From Ktedonobacterales bacterium (lineage in GTDB: Bacteria > Chloroflexota > Ktedonobacteria > Ktedonobacterales > DATBGS01): 64,000 nt of DNA. The stretch is from assembly GCA_036557285.1 (NCBI GenBank), contig DATBHW010000034.1, forward strand, positions 1 through 64,000, written 5' to 3'. The position numbers and the translations under genes are program-made. Of this stretch, positions 49,231 to 57,432 are shown piece after piece; positions within the stretch are counted from its first letter, which is position 1, and the number at the start of each line of letters is the position of its first letter. The notes under the pieces were generated by a model. The model worked only from the letters and a program-made list of their open reading frames with translations, ran no database searches and was not told where the DNA came from.

Positions 49231-50142
49231 ATGCGTTTTTGGGGTTGGTTTCGTCGCTCTCTTCAGACGCGGGAAGAGGCAGGCGCGGAGGCGCGCCGTT
49301 GGAGTGTTTTTGGTGGGCGGCGGATGTTGATCGAAAGTCCGTATGTGCTTCCGAAGGATGAGGCTGAGGGTGGGCGATTGGACCTTCAGCATCATTTGCT
49401 GAAGGTGGCATTTGGTCGCAACTATGCTGCTCGTTTGCGAGCGCCGCGCATGATTCTGGATGTGGCGTGTGGGACGGGTGTCTGGGGGCGGGAGCTGGCG
49501 AAAGAGTTTCCACAGGCGCGGGTGATGGGGTTCGATTTTGATCGGAAGCCGCTGGAGGCTTCGCTGAAGACGCTGGGACCAGGGGGGCAGTTTCCGGGGA
49601 ATTTTCAGTTTCTGGAGGCTGACGCGCTCAAGCGTTTTCCGTTCGAGGATGGGACGTTTGATTTTACGTTTGCGCGCTTAATTGCGCCTTTTGTGCCGAT
49701 AGACCAGTGGCCGCATGTGGTGGGTGAGATGCGGCGGGTGACGAGGCCGGGTGGATACGTGGAGGTGGGGGATTCTGGCGGGCTGCCGGTTAGCGCAAGT
49801 CCGAGTTTTACGACGCTGGCAACGACTTTTGATCGGTTGATGAAGGGGCGCAATCTGCATGCTGATCCGGCGCGCTATCTGGCGGGGTATTTGCGCGAGG
49901 CGGGGCTGATTCGGATCAAGGAGCGGACGGTTCAGATTGGTGTGCGGCGCGAGGAGGTGAGGCAGCGGCAGATGCTGGCCGCCGATATGCTGTCTGCGGC
50001 GCAGGCTATGGCTCCTATTTTTGTGAGGCTTGGTCTGTTCACTCAGGAGGAGTGTGCGACTTTGCTTGCTCATGCGCGGGAGGAGGTTCCACGCATGGGG
50101 ATTACGTGGTCGTTTACGTGGGTGTATGGGGTGGTTCCGTAG
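49231..50142 (+). CDS. Class I SAM-dependent methyltransferase
   Basis: A 303-residue methyltransferase. It has motif I ILDVACGTGVWGRELA, the strand-2 acid in VMGFDFDRKPLEA, motif II EDGTFDFTFARLIAPFVP and motif III VTRPGGYVEVGDSGG. An N-terminal extension of about 60 residues includes SPYVLPKDEAEGGRLDLQHHLLK, as in fungal-type and actinobacterial methyltransferases of the LaeA-like group. It follows the amidase gene by 21 bases and could share its transcript. The substrate is unknown. Confidence 0.85.
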   Translation: MRFWGWFRRSLQTREEAGAEARRWSVFGGRRMLIESPYVLPKDEAEGGRLDLQHHLLKVAFGRNYAARLRAPRMILDVACGTGVWGRELAKEFPQARVMGFDFDRKPLEASLKTLGPGGQFPGNFQFLEADALKRFPFEDGTFDFTFARLIAPFVPIDQWPHVVGEMRRVTRPGGYVEVGDSGGLPVSASPSFTTLATTFDRLMKGRNLHADPARYLAGYLREAGLIRIKERTVQIGVRREEVRQRQMLAADMLSAAQAMAPIFVRLGLFTQEECATLLAHAREEVPRMGITWSFTWVYGVVP

Positions 50143-50165
50143 CGGGGCAGGGGTTCGTTAGCTGG

Positions 50166-50193
50166 TTGACGGTGAGCAAAAAGCGCCTATAGT
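50166..50193 (+). promoter_or_regulatory. Promoter of leader copy C, overlapped by a DnaA box
   Basis: TTGACG, 16 bases, TATAGT. The last base of the -10 is the first base of a DnaA box. Confidence 0.65.
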
Positions 50194-50242
50194 TATCCAC
50201 AAGTTGTTGCGGATTGCGCAGTTGTGGATAACTACAGGCGCT
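50182..50242. promoter_or_regulatory. Inverted repeat carrying two perfect DnaA boxes
   Basis: Two 21-base arms (50182-50202 and 50222-50242) pair with one mismatch. Each contains TTATCCACA, the high-affinity DnaA box, at 50193-50201 and, inverted, 50223-50231. As RNA it forms the 5' helix of leader copy C; as DNA it would bind DnaA over the promoter. Confidence 0.75.
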
Positions 50243-50470
50243 ATGGCATGGCGCCAGGGTGCAAAAGACACCGCAAGCGCCATTGACCCCACATCTGGTA
50301 CGAGCCAGTGGACGGGGCTGGAAGATTCTATCATCTTTGAGATGATGATTTCTCAGCGGCCACCTGCTGGCAGGGCATACCGTACAGGCCAGAGGTGGCC
50401 GCTTCGTATGCGGCCACTGGGGAGAAATGCCGGGGATTGGCAGAGTTATCCACAAGCATGTGTGTGTTGG
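50200..50470 (+). ncRNA. Structured leader RNA, copy C
   Basis: After the 5' helix come ATGGCGC/GCGCCAT, CCCC (50287-50290) with GGGG (50314-50317) around TCTGG/CCAGT, and the core GATTCTATCATC (50324-50335). A small CATC/GATG hairpin follows, then the long helix AGCGGCCACCT (50355-50365) with AGGTGGCCGCT (50393-50403) containing an inner CTGG/CCAG. Compared with copy A, the helix differs by a compensated G-C to A-T change, supporting base-pairing. Confidence 0.7.
50446..50454 (+). promoter_or_regulatory. Third DnaA box
   Basis: Perfect TTATCCACA, about 215 bases downstream of the paired boxes and 170 bases before the antirepressor-like gene. Confidence 0.7.
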
Positions 50471-50473
50471 GGC

Positions 50474-50600
50474 AAAGGGGGTGTCGAATGGACACCCCCT
50501 TGGGCAAAGGGGGTCTATAATGTAGACCCCCTTACCATAAAAGTTGCCCGAATTACGGACCCCCTTTGGCAAAGGGGGTCTGGATTACGGACCCCCTTAC
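50474..50600. promoter_or_regulatory. Array of three palindromes before the antirepressor-like gene
   Basis: AAGGGGGTGTC-GAATG-GACACCCCCTT and AAGGGGGTCTA-TAATG-TAGACCCCCTT are perfect 11-5-11 palindromes with different arm ends. A third related one (AAGGGGGTC...GACCCCCTT, 50572-50598) ends 20 bases before the start codon. They may be operators, mRNA hairpins, or both. The second places a TATAAT at its centre. Confidence 0.7.
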
Positions 50601-50617
50601 ACAAGAGGAGTATATTT

Positions 50618-51313
50618 ATGTCAGAAACCGAACTCATTCCGGTGGCACAGGCTGAATTGAAGGTAGCGAGCGTATCATTGATTGCTGTTCTTTTGCCTGA
50701 TGGGCAAACCGGTGCTGTCCTCTCGATGCTCTGCGAGGCATTAGACCTGCGAACTCGCAGCCAGGCACAAAAGCTACGTACCCATCCGGTACTGTCTCTG
50801 GCCCTGGTTCTGGCTAAAATAGAGACGGCAGGCGGGGAACAGGTGGTCAATGTCTTGCTGTCGTGGGGCGTTCCCTTATGGCTTGCGAGCATCCGCGCTG
50901 GAGGGCGTTCCCCCGCTTACCGAGAACGATTATTGACCATGCAGCGTGAAGTGGCCGCCGCGCTGTGTCGGCAGTTCTTCTCTAATCTGTCTACAAACAC
51001 TCCAACTTCTTCCACTTCCCCTGGAGAGCCATCTGAGACACTTCTCTCATCGCCCTGGCAGGCATTGCATGCTGCTCTGTCGGCGTTAGAGGCGTCACTA
51101 GATGCCGACGCGCTGGCGGTGGGCGGACGGCTGGCGGCGCTGGAGGCGCAGGCAGCACAATCGTCAGCAAGCGAGCATAATCATGTGAGCCAAGAGCGTT
51201 TGTTGGCGGCGGCGATTGAGCGATTGCTTGTGCATGAGCGCCGGTTGAACAGGCTGAAAGGGCGAGGCCCACAGAAGAGGCGGCGCGGGAAGGCGCGCCG
51301 CTTTGGCAGGTGA
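50618..51313 (+). CDS. Phage-antirepressor-N-like DNA-binding protein (P22_AR_N), paralogue 1
   Basis: A 231-residue protein. Residues 1-95 (LIAVLLPDGQTGAVLSMLCEALDLRTRSQAQKLRTHPVL...VLLSWGVPLWLASI) match the layout of the P22 antirepressor N-terminal domain. A helical, coiled-coil-like segment (SALEASLDADALAVGGRLAALEAQ) and a very basic tail (KGRGPQKRRRGKARR) follow. In phages this domain belongs to antirepressors; here it lacks an antirepressor C-terminus and no phage genes are nearby, so it is probably a domesticated regulator. ATG after AGAGGAG. A paralogue with the same gene structure lies at 60.35-61.13 kb. Confidence 0.65.
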   Translation: MSETELIPVAQAELKVASVSLIAVLLPDGQTGAVLSMLCEALDLRTRSQAQKLRTHPVLSLALVLAKIETAGGEQVVNVLLSWGVPLWLASIRAGGRSPAYRERLLTMQREVAAALCRQFFSNLSTNTPTSSTSPGEPSETLLSSPWQALHAALSALEASLDADALAVGGRLAALEAQAAQSSASEHNHVSQERLLAAAIERLLVHERRLNRLKGRGPQKRRRGKARRFGR

Positions 51314-51380
51314 GCATGCGGCGTTTGTTCAGGAGGGCAATGGCTGGCCGCTGGTTCTGGGTGGAACCTTGGTTCGGGAG

Positions 51381-51731
51381 AGTTCCACCACCTATCGGGG
51401 GTTGCCACTTGTAGCGCCGCCCCCCTGCGGGAAGGGCTTCGCCAGAGCCGCTTGACCCCCCCTTTGGGGAGCGGCCCTTGCGGGAACCCGGCCTGCGGCC
51501 TGGGCTGCTTGCCTCGGCTGGTGCCCCGTCCTCTCGCTCCCGTTGGTCGCTCGCGCGTCCCTCCTGGCGACTCAACGTTGGCCTGTTGGTCCGGTGGCCT
51601 GAAGGGCGCACGCTCGCGCTGGCGCAGCGGTGGCCGCCTGGAAGGCGGCGCTACAAGTGGCGGTGGCCGCCTGGAAGGCGGCGCTACAAGTACCATGCCT
51701 CGCTTGCCACCACCTCATGTTTGCTAGAACC
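51381..51731 (-). mobile_element. Composite repeat element 5 (351 bp), 9-bp target duplication
   Basis: It reads AGTTCCACCACCTATCGGGG at the left and CATGTTTGCTAGAACC at the right. GTTCGGGAG flanks it (51372-51380, 51732-51740). It is the longest copy: the interior has a forward unit, GGAACCCGGCCTGCGGCC and CTCGCTCCCGTTGG modules and two reverse units in tandem. It lies just upstream of the SPFH gene's promoter. Confidence 0.85.
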
Positions 51732-51742
51732 GTTCGGGAGCG

Positions 51743-51772
51743 TTGACATGGGCTGGCTCCTTCTGCTATGCT
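51743..51772 (+). promoter_or_regulatory. Promoter of the SPFH gene
   Basis: TTGACA, 18 bases, TATGCT. The TTGACA begins 2 bases after the target duplication of composite element 5, so the insertion has replaced whatever lay upstream. Confidence 0.6.
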
Positions 51773-51904
51773 ATGAGGAGTAGAGGGTGATTATCATTCC
51801 CTGATTGCTAGCTTCTGTTGGCTGTGCCGACATTCGAGAAGTACGGTGTTGCTGGTGGTTCTCGGATAGAAAGCAGCCTGGCAAGCTGGCAAAAGGGGGA
51901 TTGT

Positions 51905-52972
51905 ATGATCCGTCAGGCGTCCTCAACAACCATCTTGAAGCATGTGATGGTTGTTTTTGTGTTTTTTTTCGCGGTTTTTGCGCTGCTGAATACGGGTCTT
52001 TCCTTCATTTATCAGCCGCTGTTTACCTTCCTCATGAGTGTGCCGACGTTTACGACGATTGCGCTGTTTGCGTTGATTCTGACGTTGATTATTCGGCAGA
52101 CTTCGGTTGCAGACATCCCGAACAATACGATTGGTCTGGTGACGTATGCCAATGGGGCGCTGAAAACGCTTGCGCCGCCAGGCCCGACGTGGGTGTGGTT
52201 TGGGAGAGAGCAGTTGAGGGGGTTTCTTTCGCTGGAGACGGTGAGCGCGCACATGCCGTTGATGGGGCTGAGGTCGGGGGATGGGGAGGCGCTGGCTCCG
52301 CTGGTGATGATTCTTAGCTGGGGTATTCACGAGAAGATGACGACGCTGTTTTTCAGTCAGTTTCGGCAGCAGGTGGCGGAGGTGGCGCTGGAAAGTCAGT
52401 TGAAGCGCGAGCGGCGGGTGCGCGATACGGTGGCGGGGGTGATGAGGCGGCGGGTGGGGGAGCGGCTGCTGGCGGATCTGGAGGAGGATTTGGCGAATAT
52501 GCACCAGAATAGTTTTGGGAAGGCGCTGGTGCGAGAGGTGAATGCGGAGCTGAACTCGATTGGGCTGAAGGTGGAGCGGGTGGAGTGCATTGGGAGCATT
52601 ACGAGGCCGAGCGAGGTTTCGGGGGGGAAGCACAGGAGCGAGGCGAGCAAGACGCCATCCAGGGCGAGCGAGGCGGCTATAGAGGAGGTGCAGCGGCGCG
52701 CCGATGATGTGTTGAGTCGGGCGCGGCGGGCGGCGCCGGAAATGCTGGCGGCCACCAAGGCGGTTGAGGCGTATGTGCAGGCGGTTCTGGATGTGGCGCA
52801 GCAGGCACAGGGGGCGCTGAAGAGGCCGCTGAATATGCAGGCGGCGGGGGCGGCGCAAAAGGCGCAAAGTGAGCGGATGCGTGAATTGGCGGCGGAGATT
52901 TACGCGCTGCTGGAGGCGGCGGGTGAGTTGAAAGAGGCGAGCGAGCGGATGAACGCTCGCTTTTCGGTCTGA
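51905..52972 (+). CDS. SPFH/Band-7-like membrane protein
   Basis: A 355-residue protein. Two hydrophobic helices lie within the first 70 residues. A beta-rich SPFH-like domain follows (VADIPNNTIGLVTYANGALKTLAPPGPTWVWFGREQL), leading to RVRDTVAGVMRRRVGERLLADLEEDL and ALVREVNAELNSIGLKVERVECIGSI, the usual end of the domain. A long Ala/Glu/Arg-rich coiled coil follows. SPFH proteins oligomerise at membranes and organise proteases or lipid domains. The ATG at MIRQASS is used, with a weak AAGGGGG upstream. The leader of about 130 bases can fold (CGAGAA/TTCTCG). Confidence 0.7.
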   Translation: MIRQASSTTILKHVMVVFVFFFAVFALLNTGLSFIYQPLFTFLMSVPTFTTIALFALILTLIIRQTSVADIPNNTIGLVTYANGALKTLAPPGPTWVWFGREQLRGFLSLETVSAHMPLMGLRSGDGEALAPLVMILSWGIHEKMTTLFFSQFRQQVAEVALESQLKRERRVRDTVAGVMRRRVGERLLADLEEDLANMHQNSFGKALVREVNAELNSIGLKVERVECIGSITRPSEVSGGKHRSEASKTPSRASEAAIEEVQRRADDVLSRARRAAPEMLAATKAVEAYVQAVLDVAQQAQGALKRPLNMQAAGAAQKAQSERMRELAAEIYALLEAAGELKEASERMNARFSV

Positions 52973-52984
52973 CCACCAGGGAGG

Positions 52985-53145
52985 GGGCTGGCGGCTGAAG
53001 GCCGCGCCTGGAGGCGGCGCGGCCTTCAGCCGCCAGGAAGGCGGCGGTACAGGCGGCGTTGGCCTGGAAGGGCGGCGGGCGCGCGGGCGCAGCGGTGAGC
53101 CGCCTGGAAGGCGGCGCTACAAGTGGCCGCCAGGGGCGGCGGGGA
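52985..53145. repeat. Intergenic hairpin repeats (reverse)
   Basis: Two reverse CGCCNGGAAGGCGGCGNTACA units and a GCGGCTGAAGGCCGCGCC module. The rest of the gap to 53339 is AT-richer, with no features I can name. Confidence 0.85.
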
Positions 53146-53339
53146 TGATGTTCCTCTTTGATTTTCTCCTTTTCGTTTGATTTTCTCCTCTCCATAAGAA
53201 GGTGTGTCTGTTTTTTTGTAATCCAGACACATCCGGTCGGTGTACTTAGAGTTGGTCAGCGAATGTACATTCGACTCGTGCTTTTGGATCGATGCTTTTG
53301 ATGGTATGCGGTTTTGCTCTGATGTTGAGAGGAGAGCAA

Positions 53340-53603
53340 ATGAAGAACGTCTCACGGCGCAAGTTTATTATCGGCGCTTCGGCGGGGGCGGTGGCGATTG
53401 GCGCGGGGGTCGGGGTACCGGCTGTGGTGATCGGCCAGAATCAGGCGCAGAAGGCGGCAAAGTTTGCGGCGACGCTGGAGAGGCCGCTGACGCTGTACCT
53501 GCGGGATGCTTCCAAGGGGGAGATGGTGCTGCTGGCGGATGACAAGCAGGTGATTATCCACGACAGCGATCTGGCGAACCGCTTGTTGAATGCCGCGCAG
53601 TAA
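53340..53603 (+). CDS. Small Tat-exported protein
   Basis: An 87-residue protein beginning MKNVSRRKFIIGASAGAVAIGAG, a twin-arginine signal (SRRKF) with a hydrophobic Ala/Gly core. The mature part of about 50 residues has strands PLTLYLRDASKGEMVLLADDKQVIIHDSDL and no cysteines. ATG after AGAGGAG. The DUF4331 gene follows 52 bases downstream in the same direction, suggesting an operon in which this is an exported accessory protein. No known family. Confidence 0.7.
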   Translation: MKNVSRRKFIIGASAGAVAIGAGVGVPAVVIGQNQAQKAAKFAATLERPLTLYLRDASKGEMVLLADDKQVIIHDSDLANRLLNAAQ

Positions 53604-53655
53604 GTAGTGGAGGCTGCGGGCAGTTAGCTCAGTTTCTTTTGTGTGAGGTGCATAC

Positions 53656-55032
53656 ATGTCGTCTCATCGTGAGGCCCCTGAGATTTCTAAAGATCCGGTG
53701 GCTGACAATACGGATGTGTACGCTTTTGTCAGCCCGGATAGGCCGGATACGGTGACGTTGATCGCCAATTTCATTCCGCTGGAGGGTCCGGCGGGTGGTC
53801 CGAATTTCTATGAGTTTGGCGATGATGTGCTGTATCAGATCCATATTGACAATAATGGGAACTCGAAAGATAACATTATCTTTCAGTTCCGGTTCAAGAC
53901 GAAGATCCGCAACCCGAATACGTTCCTGTACAATACGGGGCAGGTGCTTTCGCTGGGTGATACGCATTGGAATCGGCCCCAGTTCTATTCGGTGACGCGG
54001 GTGGAGGGGGATGGCAGTTGGAAGGTGTTGGGAGAGAATCTGACCTGCCCGCCGTGTAATGTGGGCGTGCGCTCGATGCCCAATTATAGCGCGCTGGCGC
54101 AGGCTGCTGTTCACGATCTGGGTCATGGGATTAAGGTGTTTGCGGGGCAGCGGCGCGAGGGTTTCTATGTGGACCTGGGGTCGGTTTTCGATCTGGCGGC
54201 GCTGCGGCCTTTCCAGAGTCTGCATCTGATTCCGAATCCGCCAAACACGGCAGGGGTGGATGCGGTCAAGGGCGTGAATGTGCATACGATTGCCATTCAG
54301 ATCCCGAAGAATCAGCTTACGAACGTGGGCTGGGATCCGACAGACCCGAAGGATATTCGTTCGGTGATTGGGGTGTTTGCGTCGGCCAGCCGCCACAAGG
54401 CGAAGATGCGCGAGGCGGGGAATGGTCCAGACTGGGATACGGGGCCGTGGGTGCAGGTGTCGCGGCTGGGGAATCCGCTGGTGAACGAGGTCGTCATCCC
54501 CATGAGCAAGAAGGATCGCTGGAACGCGACGCATCCGGTGAATGACGCGCAGTTCTTGAAGTATGTGCAGCGTCCAGAGTTGGCGGGTCTGCTGCCCGTG
54601 CTGTATCCGGGGGTGTTCCCGAATCTGGCGGCGTTCAAGGGGGTGCGGTCGGACCTGGTGGCGATTCTGATGACGGGGATTCCGAATGGGGTAGCGCCGG
54701 GCTTCCCTGGCAATTTTACGGGCAAGACTCCGGCGGACCTGCTGCGGCTGAATATGGCGATTCCACCAGCGTCCAATCCGAACAATCTGGGGCTGCTGGG
54801 CGGCGATATTGCGGGGTTCCCGAATGGCCGTCGGGTGGCTGATGATGTGGTGACGATAGAGATTCGGGCAGTGGCGGGGGCGACGCTGCCGCTGGTTGAG
54901 CCGAGCTTTGTGCCGGATGGGGCGGCGAGTCTGGTGACGGATATTCAGCAACCCGATCTGAGCGGGCGCTATCTGGATACGTTCCCGTATCTGGGTGTGC
55001 CGCTGGATGGCTACGATACGCCGTCGTCGTAG
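53656..55032 (+). CDS. DUF4331 family protein
   Basis: A 458-residue protein of the DUF4331 family. The opening SSHREAPEISKDPVADNTDVYAFVSPDRPDTV is the family's diagnostic start. Further blocks include YQIHIDNNGNSKDNIIFQFRF, FAGQRREGFYVDLGSVFDLA and VHTIAIQIPKNQL, and a C-terminal GGDIAGFPNGRRVADDVVTIEIRAVAG. No signal peptide is seen and the function of the family is unknown. Asp/His-rich loops suggest metal binding. Co-oriented with the Tat protein gene. Confidence 0.9.
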   Translation: MSSHREAPEISKDPVADNTDVYAFVSPDRPDTVTLIANFIPLEGPAGGPNFYEFGDDVLYQIHIDNNGNSKDNIIFQFRFKTKIRNPNTFLYNTGQVLSLGDTHWNRPQFYSVTRVEGDGSWKVLGENLTCPPCNVGVRSMPNYSALAQAAVHDLGHGIKVFAGQRREGFYVDLGSVFDLAALRPFQSLHLIPNPPNTAGVDAVKGVNVHTIAIQIPKNQLTNVGWDPTDPKDIRSVIGVFASASRHKAKMREAGNGPDWDTGPWVQVSRLGNPLVNEVVIPMSKKDRWNATHPVNDAQFLKYVQRPELAGLLPVLYPGVFPNLAAFKGVRSDLVAILMTGIPNGVAPGFPGNFTGKTPADLLRLNMAIPPASNPNNLGLLGGDIAGFPNGRRVADDVVTIEIRAVAGATLPLVEPSFVPDGAASLVTDIQQPDLSGRYLDTFPYLGVPLDGYDTPSS

Positions 55033-55176
55033 GGGATGGCTGCTGGAAGAGGTGAAGGGGCGCGCGCCTGGACGGGTAAAACTGCCAGGCGCGCGCTTTG
55101 CTTGCGGGGGCCAGCGCCTGGAAGCGCAGCGGTAGGAGTGGGGGAGCGTTATTATCGTATCAAAGGAGGGCAAGCG

Positions 55177-55512
55177 ATGGGCGAGCATGGTGAGCATGGC
55201 GATTACAGCCTGCATAAGGGGGCGGCGGCGCTGGATATTGGGGAGGATGTTGGGGCGCTGATTATTTATACGGGGGCGGGGCTGCATGGCGAGGAGATTG
55301 AGGTCAGCCCGCAAGGGGAGGATGGACGCAGGACGCATACGGCGGTGCTGGAACGGCGGGTGAATGGGGGTTCGGTGTTTGCGGCGCTGTTTCTGGCGCT
55401 GCGGGAAGGGACGTATCGTATCTGGAGGAATGATGGGGATGTTGCTGAGGTGGTGACGATTGTGGGCGGGGAGGTGGCGCAGGTTGACTGGCGGGAGCGC
55501 CCTGGCGGTTGA
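55177..55512 (+). CDS. Small conserved hypothetical protein
   Basis: A 111-residue protein, His/Glu-rich at the start (MGEHGEHGDYSLHKGAAALD). A compact beta domain follows (GALIIYTGAGLHGEEIEVSPQGEDGRRTHTAVLERRV...FAALFLALREGTYRIW) that resembles short actinobacterial/chloroflexal proteins of unknown function. The ATG after AAAGGAGGG is clear. It is the last gene of the Tat-DUF4331 block; the histidines could bind metal. Function unknown. Confidence 0.6.
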   Translation: MGEHGEHGDYSLHKGAAALDIGEDVGALIIYTGAGLHGEEIEVSPQGEDGRRTHTAVLERRVNGGSVFAALFLALREGTYRIWRNDGDVAEVVTIVGGEVAQVDWRERPGG

Positions 55513-55785
55513 AATCGCGGCTGGAGGCGGCGCTACAAGGGGCGGGTCGGTTGTTCCACCACCTATCGGGGGTTGCCCCTTGTAGCGCCGCCATCTTGGC
55601 GGCTCAACGCTGGCCTGCTGGTGTGCTAGCCCGCAGGGCAAACGCTCGCCCTGGCGCAGCGGTAGCCGCCTGGAAGGCGGCGCTACAAGGGGCGTTCGCG
55701 TGGATACGCGGCGGTGGGCCGCCTGGAAGGCGGCGCTACGGGCTGGCCGCCGAGACGGCGGCGCTACGAGTGGCTGGCCGTTTGT
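55505..55785. repeat. Hairpin repeats with a truncated composite element
   Basis: From 55552 it reads TGTTCCACCACCTATCGGGG, the right-end sequence of the composite elements, followed by a forward unit. The other end is missing, and reverse units run to 55785. No 9-bp duplication can be found, so this is a broken copy. Confidence 0.75.
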
Positions 55786-55789
55786 GCGC

Positions 55790-55818
55790 TTGACAGGGGG
55801 TATCAGGCGTGGTACGAT
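55790..55818 (+). promoter_or_regulatory. Promoter of the rplJ-rplL operon
   Basis: TTGACA, 17 bases, TACGAT, placed 330 bases before rplJ in front of a long regulatory leader. Confidence 0.7.
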
Positions 55819-55834
55819 AGGTTCACAACTTAAT

Positions 55835-56060
55835 CAACGATGCGCCAGAGACAGCAGGCGCGCTCGATAGGGAGTGCTTAATCGAGGACCAGCGTATTCG
55901 ACTCCGGTGAGGATGTTGAAAAAATTGGAGTTGGTCCGGCCCGCCGAGGCGAAGTACATACCGCGACGAATGGGATGCGCGCCTACCCAGGCAGGGCGCT
56001 CCAGGCGTTGGGGCTGCTCCTAGAGATTGGGCAGCGCGGCGGGATGGGTCTTCGAGTTCG
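55835..56060 (+). ncRNA. Ribosomal protein L10 leader
   Basis: The leader of rplJ contains the hairpin GCGCC-AGAGACAGCA-GGCGC (55842-55861). The AGAGACAGCAGG loop sequence is characteristic of L10 leaders, which bind the L10-(L12)4 complex to repress their own operon. A purine-rich region and CCGCGACG-type segment follow. The boundaries are approximate. Confidence 0.7.
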
Positions 56061-56066
56061 GCAGAT

Positions 56067-56091
56067 GGGCCGCTCGATGGCCCGTTTTTTT
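56067..56091 (+). terminator. Attenuator terminator before rplJ
   Basis: GGGCC-GCTCGAT-GGCCC followed by G and T7. It lies inside the leader, 57 bases before the rplJ start, as expected for feedback attenuation by L10. Confidence 0.75.
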
Positions 56092-56147
56092 GTGGCTGGC
56101 GCGGGTGTTTGCTGGAGATGTTTGTTAGAAAGGAGGTGGAATCGGAT

Positions 56148-56675
56148 ATGCCAACTCAGGCAAAGGCTGAATGGATTGAGGAGCTGGCGGAGAAGCTTCA
56201 GCGCAGCAAGGCGGGGGTCTTGCTGCAAACGCAGGGGTTGAAGGTGTCGGAGATTACGGATTTTCGGCGCAAGCTGGGGGCGTCGAAGGCGGAGCTTCAG
56301 GTGGTGAAGAATACGCTGCTGCGCATTGCGGCGGAGCGGGCGAAGGTGGAGGGGCTGACGCCGCTGCTGGCGGGGCAGACGACGCTGGCGCTGGGGTATG
56401 ACGATGAGGTGACGGTTGCCAAGGTGGTGAGCGATTACGCGCGCACGCAGCGGATTATTGTGATTAAGGGCGGGATTCTGGAGAATCGGCTGATTTCGCC
56501 AGCGCAGGTTGATTCGCTGGCGAAGACGCCGACACGCCCGCAGCTTCAGGCGCAGTTGGTGGGCAGCCTGCAAGGCCCGGCGGCTTCGCTGGTGAATGTG
56601 TTTATTGCGCCGCTGCGCGATCTGGCGTATGTGCTTCAGGCGCGTGTGGATCAGTTGGGCGGCGCGCAGGCGTGA
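56148..56675 (+). CDS. rplJ: 50S ribosomal protein L10
   Basis: A 175-residue L10. It has AEWIEELAEKLQRSKAGVLLQTQGLKVSEITDFRRKL at the N-terminus (rRNA-binding domain), then VVKNTLLRIAA, and the C-terminal alpha-helix that binds L12 dimers (ASLVNVFIAPLRDLAYVLQARVDQL). The ATG is preceded by AAAGGAGG. It forms the base of the ribosomal stalk. The gene is not beside rplK, rplA or rpoB here, although in many bacteria it is. Confidence 0.95.
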   Translation: MPTQAKAEWIEELAEKLQRSKAGVLLQTQGLKVSEITDFRRKLGASKAELQVVKNTLLRIAAERAKVEGLTPLLAGQTTLALGYDDEVTVAKVVSDYARTQRIIVIKGGILENRLISPAQVDSLAKTPTRPQLQAQLVGSLQGPAASLVNVFIAPLRDLAYVLQARVDQLGGAQA

Positions 56676-56756
56676 GCGCGGCGCTGGTGTTTCGTTGGGA
56701 TGTGCGCAGAGTTTGCGAGATTCAGAGAGATTCAGAGAGAGAAGGAGTAGATTTTC

Positions 56757-57143
56757 ATGGCTGTTGATGACATCATTGCTGAAATTGAGAAGTTGAGCGT
56801 GCTTGATCTGGTGAAGCTGGGGAAGGCGCTGCAAGAGAAGTGGGGCGTGAGCGCGGCTCCGGTGGCGGTGGCGGCTGGCCCGGCGGCTGGTGGGACGGCT
56901 GAAGTGGCGGCGCCCGTTGAGGAGCAGACTGAGTTTAACGTGGTGCTGGCTTCTATTGCTGATCCGACGAAGAAGATTAATGTGATCAAGGTGGTGCGGG
57001 AGATCACGCAGCTTGGGCTGAAGGAGGCGAAAGACCTGGTGGATAGCGCGCCCAAGCCGGTGAAGGAGGCGGTCTCGAAGGAGGAGGCGACACAGCTAAA
57101 GGCGCGGCTGGAAGAGGCTGGCGGCGTGATCGAGGTGAAGTAA
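56757..57143 (+). CDS. rplL: 50S ribosomal protein L7/L12
   Basis: A 128-residue stalk protein. The N-terminal dimerisation helix is [28 protein letters not shown], with an Ala/Gly hinge after it. The C-terminal domain ([41 protein letters not shown] and the rest) is complete and recruits translation factors. It follows rplJ by 81 bases with GAAGGAG upstream and ends before a strong terminator. Confidence 0.97.
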   Translation: MAVDDIIAEIEKLSVLDLVKLGKALQEKWGVSAAPVAVAAGPAAGGTAEVAAPVEEQTEFNVVLASIADPTKKINVIKVVREITQLGLKEAKDLVDSAPKPVKEAVSKEEATQLKARLEEAGGVIEVK

Positions 57144-57172
57144 GCAGATCAGCCGCGTGCCAGTCTGGTACG

Positions 57173-57215
57173 ACAGCAGCCCTCCGGTCAGATGGCCGGA
57201 GGGCTGCTGTTTGCT
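57173..57215 (+). terminator. Rho-independent terminator of rplJ-rplL
   Basis: A 15-bp perfect stem ACAGCAGCCCTCCGG/CCGGAGGGCTGCTGT followed by TTGCTTT. Confidence 0.85.
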
Positions 57216-57312
57216 TTCGAGAGGTGTGTAGCAGCGGCCTGAGAAATTGTGGCGCGGGCGATCTGTTTGGCATTGGAGTTGCGTGCTATACAGGCGGGCG
57301 CTGCTTCTGAGG

Positions 57313-57343
57313 TTGTCTGGTAGTAAGGTTCCAGTGTTATAAT
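57313..57343 (+). promoter_or_regulatory. Extended -10 promoter of plsY
   Basis: TGTTATAAT is an extended -10 with perfect TATAAT; a weak TTGTCT -35 lies 19 bases upstream. It is followed by an 87-base leader. Confidence 0.6.
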
Positions 57344-57432
57344 AGGAGAGAGGAATGTGGTTGTGGCTCCTGAGATGAGGGAGCCGTTCGGCTGAAATCC
57401 AGGGTAGGAGTTTCCTAACTGGGGGTACGACG

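Noticed and set aside
50166-50460. Origin of replication (oriC) at the DnaA boxes
   Set aside because: Only three boxes, no AT-rich unwinding region, no dnaA nearby; the skew switch is about 6-11 kb to the left. Regulation is the simpler reading, so it is reported as such.
50474-50600. CRISPR array
   Set aside because: The repeats are palindromes with only short gaps, there are no equal-length spacers, and no cas operon is present.
53629-55641. 670-codon open frame antisense to the DUF4331 gene
   Set aside because: Its translation is His/Arg/Pro-rich low complexity, typical of the opposite strand of a GC-rich gene; the sense frame has clear family motifs.
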